This document shows, in pieces, positions 1 to 10,140 of a stretch of DNA of 64,000 bases. A program made the position numbers and the translations under genes. Within the stretch, counting starts at the first letter, position 1. Every line of letters starts with the position of its first letter. Below the pieces are notes generated by a model that saw nothing but the letters and a program-made list of their open reading frames with translations, was not told the origin of the DNA and searched no databases. Source of the DNA: Thereva unica (Eukaryota > Arthropoda > Insecta > Diptera > Therevidae); the NCBI GenBank assembly GCA_949987705.1, contig OX465283.1, positions 76,517,720-76,581,719 of the forward strand, written 5' to 3'.

Positions 1-324
1 GAGCTAGTTTCCAAGAGTCGGGATACACTCCGGAGAAGTAAGACAGGGCAAAAAGTTTGCGCAGGGGTTTAGCCAAAGGTGAAGCACATTTTTTAAGTAC
101 CATAGGGGGGATTTTGTCGGGGCCAGTGGATTTATTGACGTCGAGTTCTTTGAGACACCTAAACACCTCGCGATTCCTGAAGTGAACTCCGTCCATTGAG
201 TGAGTGGTATTCTCGAGAGTGGGGGGTGACATAGCAGCATCGGGTAAAAAAGAATTTGCGGCGAACAGAGAAGCTAATAGGTCGGCCTTGGGTTTGCTTT
301 CTGTTATCACTTCCTTGTTGTGAA
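1..324 (-). pseudogene. LINE reverse transcriptase, N-terminal part
   Basis: This continues the endonuclease-linker frame after the foldback insertion. An open minus-strand frame runs from about 324 to the window edge. It contains KADLLASLFAANS, then the RT entry region LKELDVNKSTGPDKIPPMVL and SGVYPDSWKLA, which match the pre-palm fingers of CR1/Jockey-type RTs. The frame is open throughout, so truncation is only by the window boundary. The palm motifs (F..D and YADD) are not in this window. Confidence 0.85.
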
Positions 325-327
325 TAA

Positions 328-1831
328 TAGTCCAGGAGAGATAGCGAAAAAGTAGTTAAAAGTTGAAATAAATCTACCCTGCGATTTCTTGACGCTATAA
401 TTAAGAGAAAAATCGTAGGAATTCAATGAATGTGTTTTAGATAAAATTGGTCCAGGGCAACAGGTGGTAAAAAGCTAATAAAAGGAGCGAAAACGCGTTT
501 TTCACGTTTTGGGTACGAAAAATATGTTGTTTTGGAAAACAAAAAATACTACATAATAGTGCTTAAAAAGACGAAAATTATGAGTTTTGGACCATTGAAA
601 TCGGTCAACAGGTTTTTGCAGAAAAATTCAAAAACTATTAAAAATGGCCGTTTTTTGACATTTAATTATAGGGAGTGTGATTATCGTAGAACCTTGTGTC
701 AGGGCTTAAATTGTGGCCACTGATGGTGCCTACCTACAATAAAAATTTCATGACAAAATAATGGTAACTTTTCGAGTAAATCTCAAAAATGTAAAAACAC
801 CTGTTTTACGAAAAAAGGTTGAACAAGGCCACCAGTGGTCCTAGAGTTTTTTGATGAGCCCAATTTATTCCCAAAGAGCTGCTCTACGACCCCATTTTCA
901 TGAAATTTATGTAAAGTTTGATTTAACACCTTAAAAACACGATTAAAAACCACCCTTTTTCCAGTTTTTTTGAATAAAAAGCTTTTCTTTTGAGCTTTCT
1001 TCGTGAGCTCTTTGAGCTTTTTCTTAAAAACGAACAAAAACTGCGGTTTTTCAACACTATAATTAAGAGAAAAATGGTAGGAATTATATGAATATGTTTC
1101 GAATAAAATTGGACCTGTAGAACAGGTGAAAAACAAACTAATAAAACTGTCGAAAAACGATTTTCAAGAAAAAGCTCAAAAGTAAAGTTTTTAATTCAAA
1201 AAACTGGAAAAAGGGTGGTTTTCAAACAGGGTTTTAAGGTGTTAAATCAAACTTTACATACATTTCATGAAAATGAGGTTGTAGAGCAAACCTTTGCGAG
1301 CCAAAATGCCAAACAAAAAATTTCTAGGACCATTGTGGACCTTGTTCAACCTTTTTTTGTGAAACAGGTGTTTTTACATTTTTCAGATTTACTCGAAAAG
1401 TTACCATTATTTTTTCATGAAATTTTTATTGTAGGTAGGCACCATCAGTGGCCACAATTTAAGCCCTGACACAAGGTTCTACGATAATCACACTCCCTAT
1501 AATTAAATGTCAAAAAACGGCCATTTTTAATAGTTTTTGAATTTTTCTGCAAAAACCTGTTGACCGATTTCAATGGTCCAAAACTCATAATTTTCGTCTT
1601 TTTAAGCACTATTATGTAGTATTTTTTGTTTTCCAAAACAACATATTTTTCGTACCCAAAACGTGAAAAAACGCGTTTTCGCTCCTTTTATTAGCTTTTT
1701 ACCACCTGTTGCCCTGGACCAATTTTATCCAAAACACATTCATTGAATTCCTACGATTTGTCTCTTAATTATAGCGACAAGAAATCGCAGGGTAGATTTA
1801 TTTCAACTTTTTTTCTATTCTTCCTGGACTA
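328..1831. mobile_element. 1.5-kb foldback element, TAA target duplication
   Basis: The whole element is one large inverted repeat centred near 1080. The ends are TAGTCCAGG (328-336) and CCTGGACTA (1823-1831), flanked by TAA at 325-327 and 1832-1834. The outer arms are nearly identical: 532-723 and 1445-1636 encode the same 63 codons on opposite strands. The inner parts (783-1060 and 1140-1424) are related but diverged. A short block near 405-450 is repeated directly near 1060-1105. No transposase is visible, so it is non-autonomous. A 3-bp TWA duplication points to the PIF/Harbinger group, but the end sequence alone does not prove this. Confidence 0.85.
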
Positions 1832-1834
1832 TAA

Positions 1835-2611
1835 AAGGATGTGTTGAGGAGGAAGTAAAATTCTTCTTGATGGCAGTTACCAAGGACCAGAAGTTTTTGC
1901 TGCCTGTAGTGGAGTTAAGAATCTTACTTCTCAATCTATCATCAAATGATGATTTGACTTTCCTGATGATGGAGTTACAGGAGTTTCTCAATTTGATGTA
2001 CTCACGACGAAGTAGCTCATTAGGCGAACGTCTGTATGCTTTATATGCGGCTTCTTTAGCTTTGATTGCGTTCATACATTCCCCATTGAACCATTTGCTC
2101 GGCCTAGGCTTCACAGATTTGGTAGAGTGAGGGATGAACAAGCGCATACCCGCTCGAATAATTTTGGTGACACAGAGGGCCGCATAGTTCGCATTGGCAT
2201 TACGGAAACACAAATCCCAGTCAGTGGCCTGGAAGAAGCGAATAAGACCCAACCAGTTGGCTTTCCCATAGTGCCACACAGTTCTTTTAGGAGCTGTGGT
2301 GGTTGTGGTCGAGGTGGATATGGGAAATAAGCGCTAATTAGTTTATGGTCCGAGTTGCCAAGGGGTGAGCTAACCTTGATGGAGTACCGCGTCGGATGAG
2401 AAGTAAGAAACAGGTCAAGGAGATGGGCTCCTTGACCTGGGATATCAGGGACTCTCGTGGGACATTTAACAATTTGGTGCAAGTTGTTGAGGCTTGCAAA
2501 GAGCTCGGCGTCTTTGCCAGGAACACTGGTGCCATTTGAGTAATTTAGCCAATGTACATTGTGAACGTTGAAATCACCCGCAACAATGATTTCGCACATA
2601 TAATCGCACAT
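1835..2611 (-). pseudogene. LINE endonuclease C-terminal half and linker
   Basis: The reading starts near 2611 with the endonuclease motif AGDFNVHNVHW, followed by HLLDLFLTS and the catalytic-region motif LGNSDH, which are typical of LINE EEP-type endonucleases that nick target DNA. A one-base frameshift near 2275-2290 moves the frame, which then continues as KRTVWHYGKANWLGL and the basic linker ending in SKNFWSLVTAIKKNF. The N-terminal third of the endonuclease is missing. The reading stops at the foldback insertion at 1834 and resumes at 324. It is broken and cannot encode an active protein. Confidence 0.85.
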
Positions 2612-2640
2612 ATAGCGTTTTTTGGGACTGAATATCCCAT

Positions 2641-3372
2641 CCTAAAACAAAACTAGTTGGGATGTGGGTTTGACCCCTTCGGTCCACGCGATCAACTTCC
2701 CTGTATGATGAACATAGACGGAATAAACTGACTTCTTACAAAATAGTAATATGTTTAGCACAAGTGGGAACTTGACTAGTATCAAAACTGGTGACAAAGT
2801 AATCCTGACAGAAGCTAGTTCAAATAACTGTAATAGTGGTAAATCCACAAGAATTTTCTAGAGAATTTGTTTTTCCTGAACTTCAGCAAACAAATATTTC
2901 CTTCGAACTTCTTTCGCTACATTAGAGTGCGTGGTCGAATTCGTATTGAGCGTGTTGAAGCGTCGTTGATAAACTGAGAAGCGAATGACTTCGCTTGGAA
3001 ATTCTGAAGTAAAACTAATCAATGTAAAGGACATGTCAGACTTGACCAAAAAGAACAAATTTTTTGGCAACTGGAAATTCCGGGATGAGCCGTAATTTTC
3101 TGAAACCTACATTACGTAGAAAACAATTCCCCGTCAAAAAAGTGCTGATCCAAGGTTAACGTAATTTTTGCACGATTTTTAAAGAGTGTCGGATTTTGAC
3201 AAGTGATGTATTGTTGGAAAGCTATCGCTATGCAGAATTCAAAAAAGATCACTCCGTTTAGAAGGGGTCTAATTCCATCGAGTATATTAGATATTAGCAA
3301 AACTTATAAATTTAAGGTCTTTCTGACACTTAGTCGAAGTTTTTTTCATTTAAATGAGAAAAAGGCCCTACC
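2641..3372. other. No gene recognised
   Basis: AT-rich sequence with only short chance ORFs. Nothing could be identified. Confidence 0.5.
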
Positions 3373-3725
3373 GAATGTTATGAAATTTTATTCAGGACAT
3401 TTTTTCGTTAATATTCTTCTTCCGGCACCTCAAAGAAGTCGATATAGTTTTTGGTTCGCGTGGTATCGTGCAGGTTCAAATCACGAACGTCGTTTAAACA
3501 AAAAAAAAAAATGGTTCGACCGAATTTTATGAAAACGTTTTGTGATCATATTTTCGTTAATACGTTTCGAATTACACCTCAAGTAAGTCGATATCTTTTC
3601 TGGTTTTCGCGATATCGTGCAGGTACAAAATTCACTTTTGTCGTTTAAACCAAAAAAACTCGACCAAATTTTGTAAAAATCTTTTCAGATTATATTTCCG
3701 GTAATACGCTTTGAACGACGAAGTT
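3373..3725. repeat. Degenerate tandem repeat, period about 149 bp
   Basis: Two full units and half of a third can be aligned. Landmarks recur about 149 bp apart: GTCGATAT at 3438 and 3587, ATCGTGCAGG at 3465 and 3614, and an A-run with a GACCGAATTTT/GACCAAATTTT block near 3520 and 3661. The copies are clearly diverged, so this is an old array. No coding function is apparent. Confidence 0.7.
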
Positions 3726-3750
3726 GTTTTCTCCAGGAAAAAGTAACCAC

Positions 3751-3798
3751 ATACGTACGCGCGCGCACACGCACACACTCCCACACACACATACATAC
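3751..3798. repeat. Alternating purine-pyrimidine microsatellite
   Basis: A GC/AC-rich run of CG, CA and TA dinucleotide steps, including GCGCGCGCACACGCACACAC. Such alternating tracts can adopt Z-DNA. It is most simply a microsatellite. Confidence 0.8.
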
Positions 3799-4340
3799 TT
3801 CTTCCCAAATTTTTGCTCAAAATGATATTGGGACCTTGATGAATGAAAATACGTTGAAAATTTTGATTTCGATTTTTGGACCGCTTACAATAACTTCTCT
3901 ATAAACTGGGAAGTTAATAACAAAAACTTACCTTTCCAAATATGAATTCCATTTTTTTATGTGAAAGACTCGAGTCTCGGGAAAGGTCCTTTATACTGTC
4001 GACTATCTATTTTTTTTCGTATAGAGTGCAATGTTGAATAGCAGCTCTAGTCGGGGAAGGAAGGAACTGCCACAACCTACCCGCGATATTTTTTTAGCCA
4101 CCTACTCCCCACCATTACTATCGCGACTTTGACATCGGGGCATCGAGAAACAACTCGTTGGAGTGTTATGCCTTCTGAAACGAGTTGAATCTCATCAGCC
4201 AACCGATGACATGCGCTTTGGTGCAGCGGGGAGGGGCTAAGGAAGGCTATGACAGGAAAAATCAGGAATGTACAGAGGGAAGAAGAAAGAAGGAAAGTTA
4301 TTCAGGTGGAAAGAGAAAGGAACGAGAAACGAAGGACCGT
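3799..4340. other. Non-coding; right part may be the body of the SINE
   Basis: No ORF of interest. The purine-rich part at about 4220-4340 lies directly downstream (minus strand) of the tRNA-like head at 4341-4418 and may be SINE body, but no second copy is present here to define its end. Confidence 0.4.
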
Positions 4341-4418
4341 GGGGCTGCCGGGATTCGAACCCGAGACCTCTGGGATGGTAGCCAGGTGCCTTACGCCCTA
4401 GACTACCGAGCCTCCCCC
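4341..4418 (-). repeat. tRNA-derived SINE head (or tRNA pseudogene)
   Basis: On the minus strand there is a perfect Pol III A box, TAGTCTAGGGC (4405-4395), and a perfect B box, GGTTCGAATCC (4361-4351). A T arm with five pairs, counting one G-U, closes a TTCGAAT loop. The acceptor stem pairs poorly (mismatches in the middle) and the anticodon loop has eight bases if a four-pair stem is formed. This fits a tRNA-derived SINE promoter or a tRNA pseudogene better than a functional tRNA gene. Confidence 0.7.
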
Positions 4419-4551
4419 AAGTTTTTTACCGTAATAAATTTTATTAAATTATTTAATGACTATTTTCATTAATTTCACTGTTTTCACTGAATGATAACTG
4501 TTGCATCAATATTATGATGTTTCAAAAAACGCTCCATTCTAAATGACACTA

Positions 4552-4765
4552 TACCTTTTCAACTTCAAATTGGGACTAAACAAATTCAAATTGGGATTAA
4601 ACACTATCAAATTGGGACTAAACAATTTCAAATTGGGACTAAACAATTTCAAATTGGGACTAAACAATTTCAAATGGGACTAAACAATTTCAAATTGGTA
4701 CTAAACAATTTCAAATTGGGACTAAACAAATTCAAGTTGGGACTAAACAATTTCAAGTTGGGACT
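4552..4765 (+). repeat. 21-bp minisatellite, left arm
   Basis: About ten copies of the 21-bp unit (core TTCAAATTGGGACTAAACAA), with single-base variants such as GGTACT and a one-base-short unit near 4672. Confidence 0.9.
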
Positions 4766-5198
4766 TATGGGTTTAGTTCATCATGAAATTAGGAAGAGTG
4801 CTTTTAAGAAGCATTAGTTATTGATAATTCGCCTTGTCATGCCTTTTCATGCCTCAATCGAAGAAGTGTTTCAGGAAAATGAATCGATGTTGGTCATCAA
4901 TTACTTAGACTTGGACCCTATAGCCCAATGTTTAATGCTATCGAGTAAGCTTCGTCAAGCTTAAAAGCTAACGTTAAAAGAGAAGAATAATCAAGCCGAA
5001 TATCCATCTTAATTAATGATATAAGAAATCAAACAGATGTGAACTGCAAAAAATATATCGCCCATCGTTCAAAGGTTTATACCCGATGCATTAAATATGA
5101 TGCATGTTCGTTTTCAAATAATGTTTTTATATTATTATCTGTGTTTATAATTGTTCCAAACTTAATAAAAATAATTAATATTTTAATCTTTATTTATT

Positions 5199-5385
5199 AC
5201 TTCAAATTGTTTGTTCCCAATCTGAAATTGTTTAGTCCGAATTTGAAATTGTTTAGTTCCAATTTGAAATTGTTTAGTCCCAATTTGAAATCGTTTATTC
5301 CCAATTTGAAATTGTTTAGTCCCAATTTGAAATTATTTAGTTCCAATTTGAAATTGTTTAGTCCCAATTTGAAGTTGAAAAGGTA
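5199..5385 (-). repeat. 21-bp minisatellite, right arm (inverted)
   Basis: About eight to nine copies of the reverse complement of the left-arm unit (core TTGTTTAGTCCCAATTTGAA), with variants such as GTTCC and GTCCG. The overlapping 141-codon ORF simply translates this repeat. Confidence 0.9.
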
Positions 5386-5387
5386 TA

Positions 5388-7172
5388 GCTCAGTGTTATC
5401 ACTGACATATAGGAATGGACTGCTGATTGACAATGCTGATTGCAAAATTTTTCTTCGAATTTAGGAGAAAATAAGTGATAAGATGTCTGTTATAATTAGT
5501 AGAAATAAATTTCCATCACTCATTTTTATTTATTAGCAGAAACAAAATCCAAAGATTTGTTGATCTCAAAACGAAAACAGATTTTATTATAGCAAATTAA
5601 ATCATAATCGCAAAATAAAAAGTGTTAGTTTTTATTTCATCTGTCTTGTTTTTTTAGTTGAAAATATATCTTCGAGGGGGCCATGGCCCCATGTACCCCC
5701 CTGGATCCGCCCTTGCCGATAAGTCGAATTATTGATATGTATGTTACGAGTATTATAAAAAGAACAGTTTCACATCTGCCGGGCGCCCCGTGACAGCCAC
5801 GTATTTGTTTATCATGAAAGACCTCTCGATGGAAAATTTTCATTGTTTACAAAAGCTCATCAATTAGTTTGCAATCATCATAAAAGTGAATTTACATGTG
5901 GCTTAGTATGCATCCTATTATTGAAATATTTCCAATTTGAAACGTAAAACAAGGGAAGGTCAAAAAAAGAGCATTAAGTGATTACAAAATGTATTCAATT
6001 TACTCAAATCCTTTTCAAACCTTTGTCAATTTGAAACTTTTCCCAACAAAACTCATTAAAAATCCATCGAAAGGGATGGAGCCCCACAAAATCGAATTCA
6101 AGTTAATTCGAAAATATAATAAATTACAAAAGTTGTATAAATAGCCTAGATTAATTCATGGTTTTTTTTCATACAAATTAATCAGTTGAAATGAATTCTA
6201 AAAAGAGGAAGTGAATATTTTGATTGATCCTAGACAACAGTCGGAGACGCAGGAGCAAGTTTCCGCAGCACATGGGCATCTCGAAATAAATAAAAGCCTC
6301 AAAATGATTTGGTGTAAACTAATGTCCCGAATGATTATGTTGACTCTGTGATGTATTTTTAGATTGTCAAAGCCACAATTGTGCCTAGGGAATGGAATAA
6401 ATCGTGATGCGCAATGTAGTGATTGATGAAACCATTAAATATTCAAGGATGTCTTTTCACAATAAAACAATAATTCTGCAGGTAAGTAAGGTGTACAGGA
6501 GCTTTATGAGGAAAAAACGTATAATTTTGCTGGAATATGTCGGACGTATTGCATTTGCGTAACATTGACCTACTTTTATTGACGGTTGATTGAAGGAACA
6601 GAGTGTTAATACTCAACTTAATTTTGGGGTACAGGGAAATAGTAATGACGGTTTCAATAAGAAGCTAAAAGTTAAGAACAGAAAGACAATAAATAATAGG
6701 ATAGACGAACTTTAACATCACGCCAGGTAACAACTGTGTTTAACACCGACGCGACAAGTTGCTTTGATTATAAGATACCCACCACTAATCAAACAAGCTC
6801 GACTGGCTCTCAATGCATCTTTTAAATCAACGTACACTTTCCCTCTGGATGTAACTTTTGTAATGTTGCAGAGGTAGATGAGGGATGTGCGAAGTTTAAC
6901 TCTTAAACCAAAGAAATTATTCAGTCAAGATGATCTTTAGTGCTAGTTTTGATGCAAGTACAGCTTTCATTTCTTGGATATCGACTCTTTGCTTTTCAGT
7001 CAGTAAATCTGAGTGACGTAGCTTTAGTAGTAAAGTTAGGAATGAGCATCCTGAAATAGCTCCTTCTACCCCATTTAAATTGCGGAGTATGAAACTCGGA
7101 ATTTTTTTAAAATTTAGTTGATGTCAAAATTGACAATTTTTTTCACTCTCTAGAAGTGAGAATTACTCCTAA
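5388..7172. other. No gene recognised
   Basis: AT-rich, with no convincing ORF. Near 5672-5715 the sequence GGATCCGCCCTTG, next to runs of C, resembles the ends of some DNA transposons, but no partner end was found. Confidence 0.45.
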
Positions 7173-7174
7173 TA

Positions 7175-7243
7175 CGAGGGTGGTCCCAGAAGTACCCGGC
7201 CCAACAAACAAAACACAAAAATTTTGGAAAAAATTATATTTAT
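7175..7243 (+). mobile_element. Mariner-type left end (solo)
   Basis: CGAGGGTGGTCCCAGAAGTA directly follows a TA dinucleotide (7173-7174) and continues as CCCGGCC. This form is typical of mariner-family terminal repeats. The element is cut off at about 7243 by the tandem duplication that follows, and no matching right end was found in the window. Confidence 0.55.
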
Positions 7244-7899
7244 TATACGCTTTTCTTTAGTTTGCACATTTCAACGGAATATTGCAACTCAAATTTGACA
7301 GTCTTCTACTCAATAAAAATGGATGAAACTTTGCAGGCACCTGTATTTCCGGTGACAATACACGATTATGACATAAAAAAATTTTTGTTGTTGTTGTTTT
7401 TGTTGTTGAGTAACAAAAACCGATTTTTAAGGAAAACGCTTTAAATTAATTGTTTTAGTCAATGTATTGGGCTGAAAATTGTAAGGTATTGCGAGTTATT
7501 AAGTGAACTACACATAATTATACTTTTAACGTTAAATTTATATAATTTGCATTTTATTAGCATATTTTTTTTATACGCTTTTCTTTAGTTTGCACATTTC
7601 AACGGAATATTGCAACTCAAATTTGACAGTCTTCTACTCAATAAAAATGGATGAAACTTTGCAGGCACCTGTATTTCCGGTGACAATACACGATTATGAC
7701 ATAAAAAAATTTTTGTTGTTGTTGTTTTTGTTGTTGAGTAACAAAAACCGATTTTTAAGGAAAACGCTTTAAATTAATTGTTTTAGTCAATGTATTGGGC
7801 TGAAAATTGTAAGGTATTGCGAGTTATTAAGTGAACTACACATAATTATACTTTTAACGTTAAATTTATATAATTTGCATTTTATTAGCATATTTTTTT
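7244..7899. repeat. Tandem duplication, 2 x 328 bp
   Basis: Units 7244-7571 and 7572-7899 appear identical base for base; both contain the same 60-codon ORF (7262-7444, 7590-7772). Each unit starts with TATACGCTTTTCTTTAGTTT and holds GTT-rich microsatellite. Identity implies a very recent event or an assembly duplication. The starting motif also ends the foldback at 9500-10130. Confidence 0.9.
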
Positions 7900-7904
7900 T
7901 GTCC

Positions 7905-8175
7905 ATTCAAATCATAATTTCTCAACATAATTCAATTAAACTCAGCAGGCATATTTCATGTAAAAATTTGTGTTGTTGTTGTTGTTGTTAAGTAATAAAA
8001 AAAAAATATAAAAACTGCTCAAAGTTTATGTAGATATTCAAATCATAATTTCTCAATATAATTCAATTAAACTCAGCAGGCGTATTTCATGTAAAAATTT
8101 GTGTTGTTGTTGTTGTTGTTAAGTAATAAAAAAAAATATAAAAAAATATAAAAACTGCTCTAAGTTTATGTAGAT
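7905..8175. repeat. Tandem duplication, about 131-bp unit with (GTT)n
   Basis: Two copies begin at 7905 and 8036 with ATTCAAATCATAATTTCTCA. Each carries a (GTT)6-like run and an A-rich stretch. They differ by a few substitutions and an inserted AAAAATATA block in the second copy. Confidence 0.85.
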
Positions 8176-8451
8176 ATTCGAATTTTTTAAACATTCTAGC
8201 TTATATAAAATAAAAAAAAAAAGAACTAGACATCATTTATACATAACTAACGTGAAAAAAATCGTGCGAAATACTTTCGCTCAGTATTTATGTTTTACAT
8301 CACGATTAAAATCTTTCTATGTAGAGATAACTTCGACTTCGTTTCCGAACCTCGGTGTTTTGAAGAGATCAATTTCAAAACAAACGATGCAACTAAACTT
8401 GATTTAAGTTATACGTGTGTTTCCAAATTATCGTACCAAAGCGTGTAGTGA

Positions 8452-9309
8452 AGGAAGTGTTTCTCTTTGTGTGAATTGACAGAAAACATGAGGCAGAAGG
8501 GTGATAACACGTTCATAGATATACTAAACGCATTAAGAGTTGGTGAAATTCGTGGCGAACATATCGGTGTTTTACTGCAAAAAGTATCCTCAGAGGCAAC
8601 TGGAGAGTTTTCGATCGATCGAGCGTTGCGGATCTACCCAACCAACCAACAAGTACATGACCACAATAACTTGGTATTACAATATTATAAGAACAAAAAC
8701 ACCGAAATGTTTTCAATCAAAGCTCAGGATCAGATTGTGGATTCAACAAGAAATATCGACAACATCGCCTTGGAAAGCATCATTTCGTCGGATATAAATA
8801 AAACAGGAGGTCTTCCGAAAGAGCTGACGATTTTTGTAGGTGCAAAAGTCATGCTTCGGTCTAACATCGATGTGTCTAAAGGATTAGTGAATGGTGCAAT
8901 AGGATTCATCGAAGAGATTATATGGCCTCACTTTCGACGAGCACAGATGTATGACGAAGACATTCCATCTGTAAAAGTAAAATTAGATCAAATTGGCATT
9001 CACTTGATTCAACCGATTTCACTACAGTTTCAAGCGAAAAAAAGTTACGGAACTGCAGAAAGACGAATGCTGCCATTAATACTGTCTTGGGCTTCAACAG
9101 TTCACAAAATGCAAGGTTCGACTGTTAACTACGCTGTCGTAAATTTAGGACCGAAAGTGTTTGCAGAAGGACAGGCTTACGTTGCATTGAGTCGAGTGCG
9201 ATCATTGGACGGCTTACGAATTGAAGAATTGCAATGTGAAAAAATAACAGGATCTAAACCGTGCAATATTAAAGCTTTAGAAGAGATGGAAAGACTGCGA
9301 CTCTTATAA
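8452..9309 (+). pseudogene. PIF1-type helicase, C-terminal fragment (Helitron-like)
   Basis: The reading frame is open from 8452 to the stop at 9307-9309, about 285 codons. It begins at LCELTENMRQKGD and carries the C-terminal motifs of PIF1 superfamily 1B helicases: VGAKVMLRSNIDVSKGLVNG, the motif V region LPLILSWASTVHKMQGSTV, and the motif VI region GQAYVALSRVRSLDG. Walker A and B, which sit in the N-terminal half, are absent. An in-frame TGA at 8449 ends the homology upstream, so this is a truncated copy. Insect Helitrons carry such helicases downstream of a Rep domain. No Rep domain or Helitron 3' hairpin was identified, so the link is by family resemblance. The C-terminal part is remarkably free of stops, which suggests a young fragment. 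Confidence 0.85.
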
Positions 9310-9499
9310 AAAGACTGACTAAAATTTTTATTGCATTGTTATCAGAAATAAAAAAACAATGTATTAAGTACGAATAAAAAAAGATCATATAATATTGTAC
9401 ATATGTGTTATATATCTTCAAATACAGGATTCACTTTTTCAAACAAAATTCTATTTTCGAATTTTGTATGTTCTAAGACTAAAAATTAAAAAATAAAAA
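9310..9499. other. AT-rich flank of helicase fragment
   Basis: Low-complexity AT-rich DNA between the helicase stop and the foldback. No feature is recognised. Confidence 0.4.
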
Positions 9500-10130
9500 A
9501 AAATAAAAAAAAAAATTTTTTAGGATACGCTTTTCTTTAGTTTACTGTGTCACGATGATTAAAAATCAACTAAAAAAAAAAAATAAAACGTATCAGCAAC
9601 TTAAAAGAAAATTCTCAAACAGATCTGTTGAAAAGACTTCTGAAAAATTAAATCCGACAAAATCTCACACATTCGTTAAAGAAAAGCGTGAGGCGCTCAT
9701 TTTAAATCTACTGTGCTACAGCAGTAATTCTCTAGAAATTCGGCTTTTAAGATATTTCTATGATTCTCATTCAATAAAATAACTAATTGTACATTTCAAT
9801 ATAATAATAAATAAAATTTAAAAACAACACTGAACCGAACTTTGACCGACTTGTTGAAATTCGTCACGAACAATTTGTTTCAAATTAAAAGCGGAACAGT
9901 TTGCATCCTCATAATGTTTATAACGTGATTATGCGCCTCACGCTTTTCTTTAACGAATGTGTGAGATTTTGTCGGATTTAATTTTTCAGAAGTCTTTTCA
10001 ACAGATCTGTTTGAGAATTTTCTTTTAAGTTGCTGATACGTTTTATTTTTTTTTTTTTAGTTGATTTTTAATCATCGTGACACAGTAAACTAAAGAAAAG
10101 CGTATCCTAAAAAAATTTTTTTTTTTATTT
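9500..10130. mobile_element. Foldback/MITE, arms about 195 bp
   Basis: The arms (about 9500-9696 and 9932-10130) are near-perfect reverse complements. The outer part has the A/T homopolymer and GGATACGCTTTTCTTTAGTT. The inner end is AAAGAAAAGCGTGAGGCGC. The spacer is about 235 bp. The internal motif AAGAAAAGCGT near the inner end repeats the outer-end motif. No target duplication could be fixed because both flanks are homopolymeric. The left arm contains a 75-codon lysine-rich ORF that is probably fortuitous. Confidence 0.8.
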
Positions 10131-10140
10131 TTTTTTCAAC

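Larger units (their letters stand above)
1..2640 (-). mobile_element. LINE (CR1/Jockey group) fragment, edge-truncated
   Basis: A minus-strand non-LTR retrotransposon fragment reads from about 2640 down to the window edge. It holds the C-terminal half of an apurinic-type endonuclease, the linker, and the start of the reverse transcriptase. A foldback element (328-1831) splits it; the two halves join in frame when that element and one TAA are removed. The catalytic RT motifs would lie beyond the left edge. Clade assignment to CR1 or Jockey is by general resemblance of the motifs only. Confidence 0.85.
4552..5385. mobile_element. Foldback element with minisatellite arms
   Basis: The ends are inverted: TACCTTTTCAACTTCAAATT at 4552 and its reverse complement ending at 5385, each flanked by TA (4550-4551, 5386-5387). 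Each arm is a tandem array of a 21-bp unit of the form CAATTTCAAATTGGGACTAAA, in opposite orientation on the two sides, around a spacer of about 430 bp. Arms built from tandem subrepeats are the hallmark of Drosophila FB-type foldback elements. The TA duplication would also fit a Tc1/mariner-mobilised element. No transposase is seen. Confidence 0.8.

Noticed and set aside
532..1636. Two identical 63-codon ORFs on opposite strands
   Set aside because: They are the two arms of the palindromic foldback element; no start context or family supports a protein.
2127..2330. Plus-strand ORFs opposite the LINE
   Set aside because: Shadows of the minus-strand endonuclease frame.
4341..4418. Functional tRNA gene
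   Set aside because: Pol III boxes are perfect but acceptor pairing and anticodon loop are not tRNA-like.
4552..5385. Regular short repeats that could suggest a CRISPR array
   Set aside because: The 21-bp units are contiguous with no unique spacers, and the two arrays are inverted arms of a foldback element.
5039..5464. 141-codon ORF rich in PNLKLFS repeats
   Set aside because: It translates the minisatellite arm; the repeat arises from the 21-bp DNA unit.
5672..5715. Transposon end with GGATCCGCCC
   Set aside because: Only one end-like sequence, no partner and no duplication.
7262..7772. Two identical 60-codon ORFs
   Set aside because: They come from an exact 328-bp tandem duplication with low-complexity poly-Leu coding from a TTG/GTT microsatellite.
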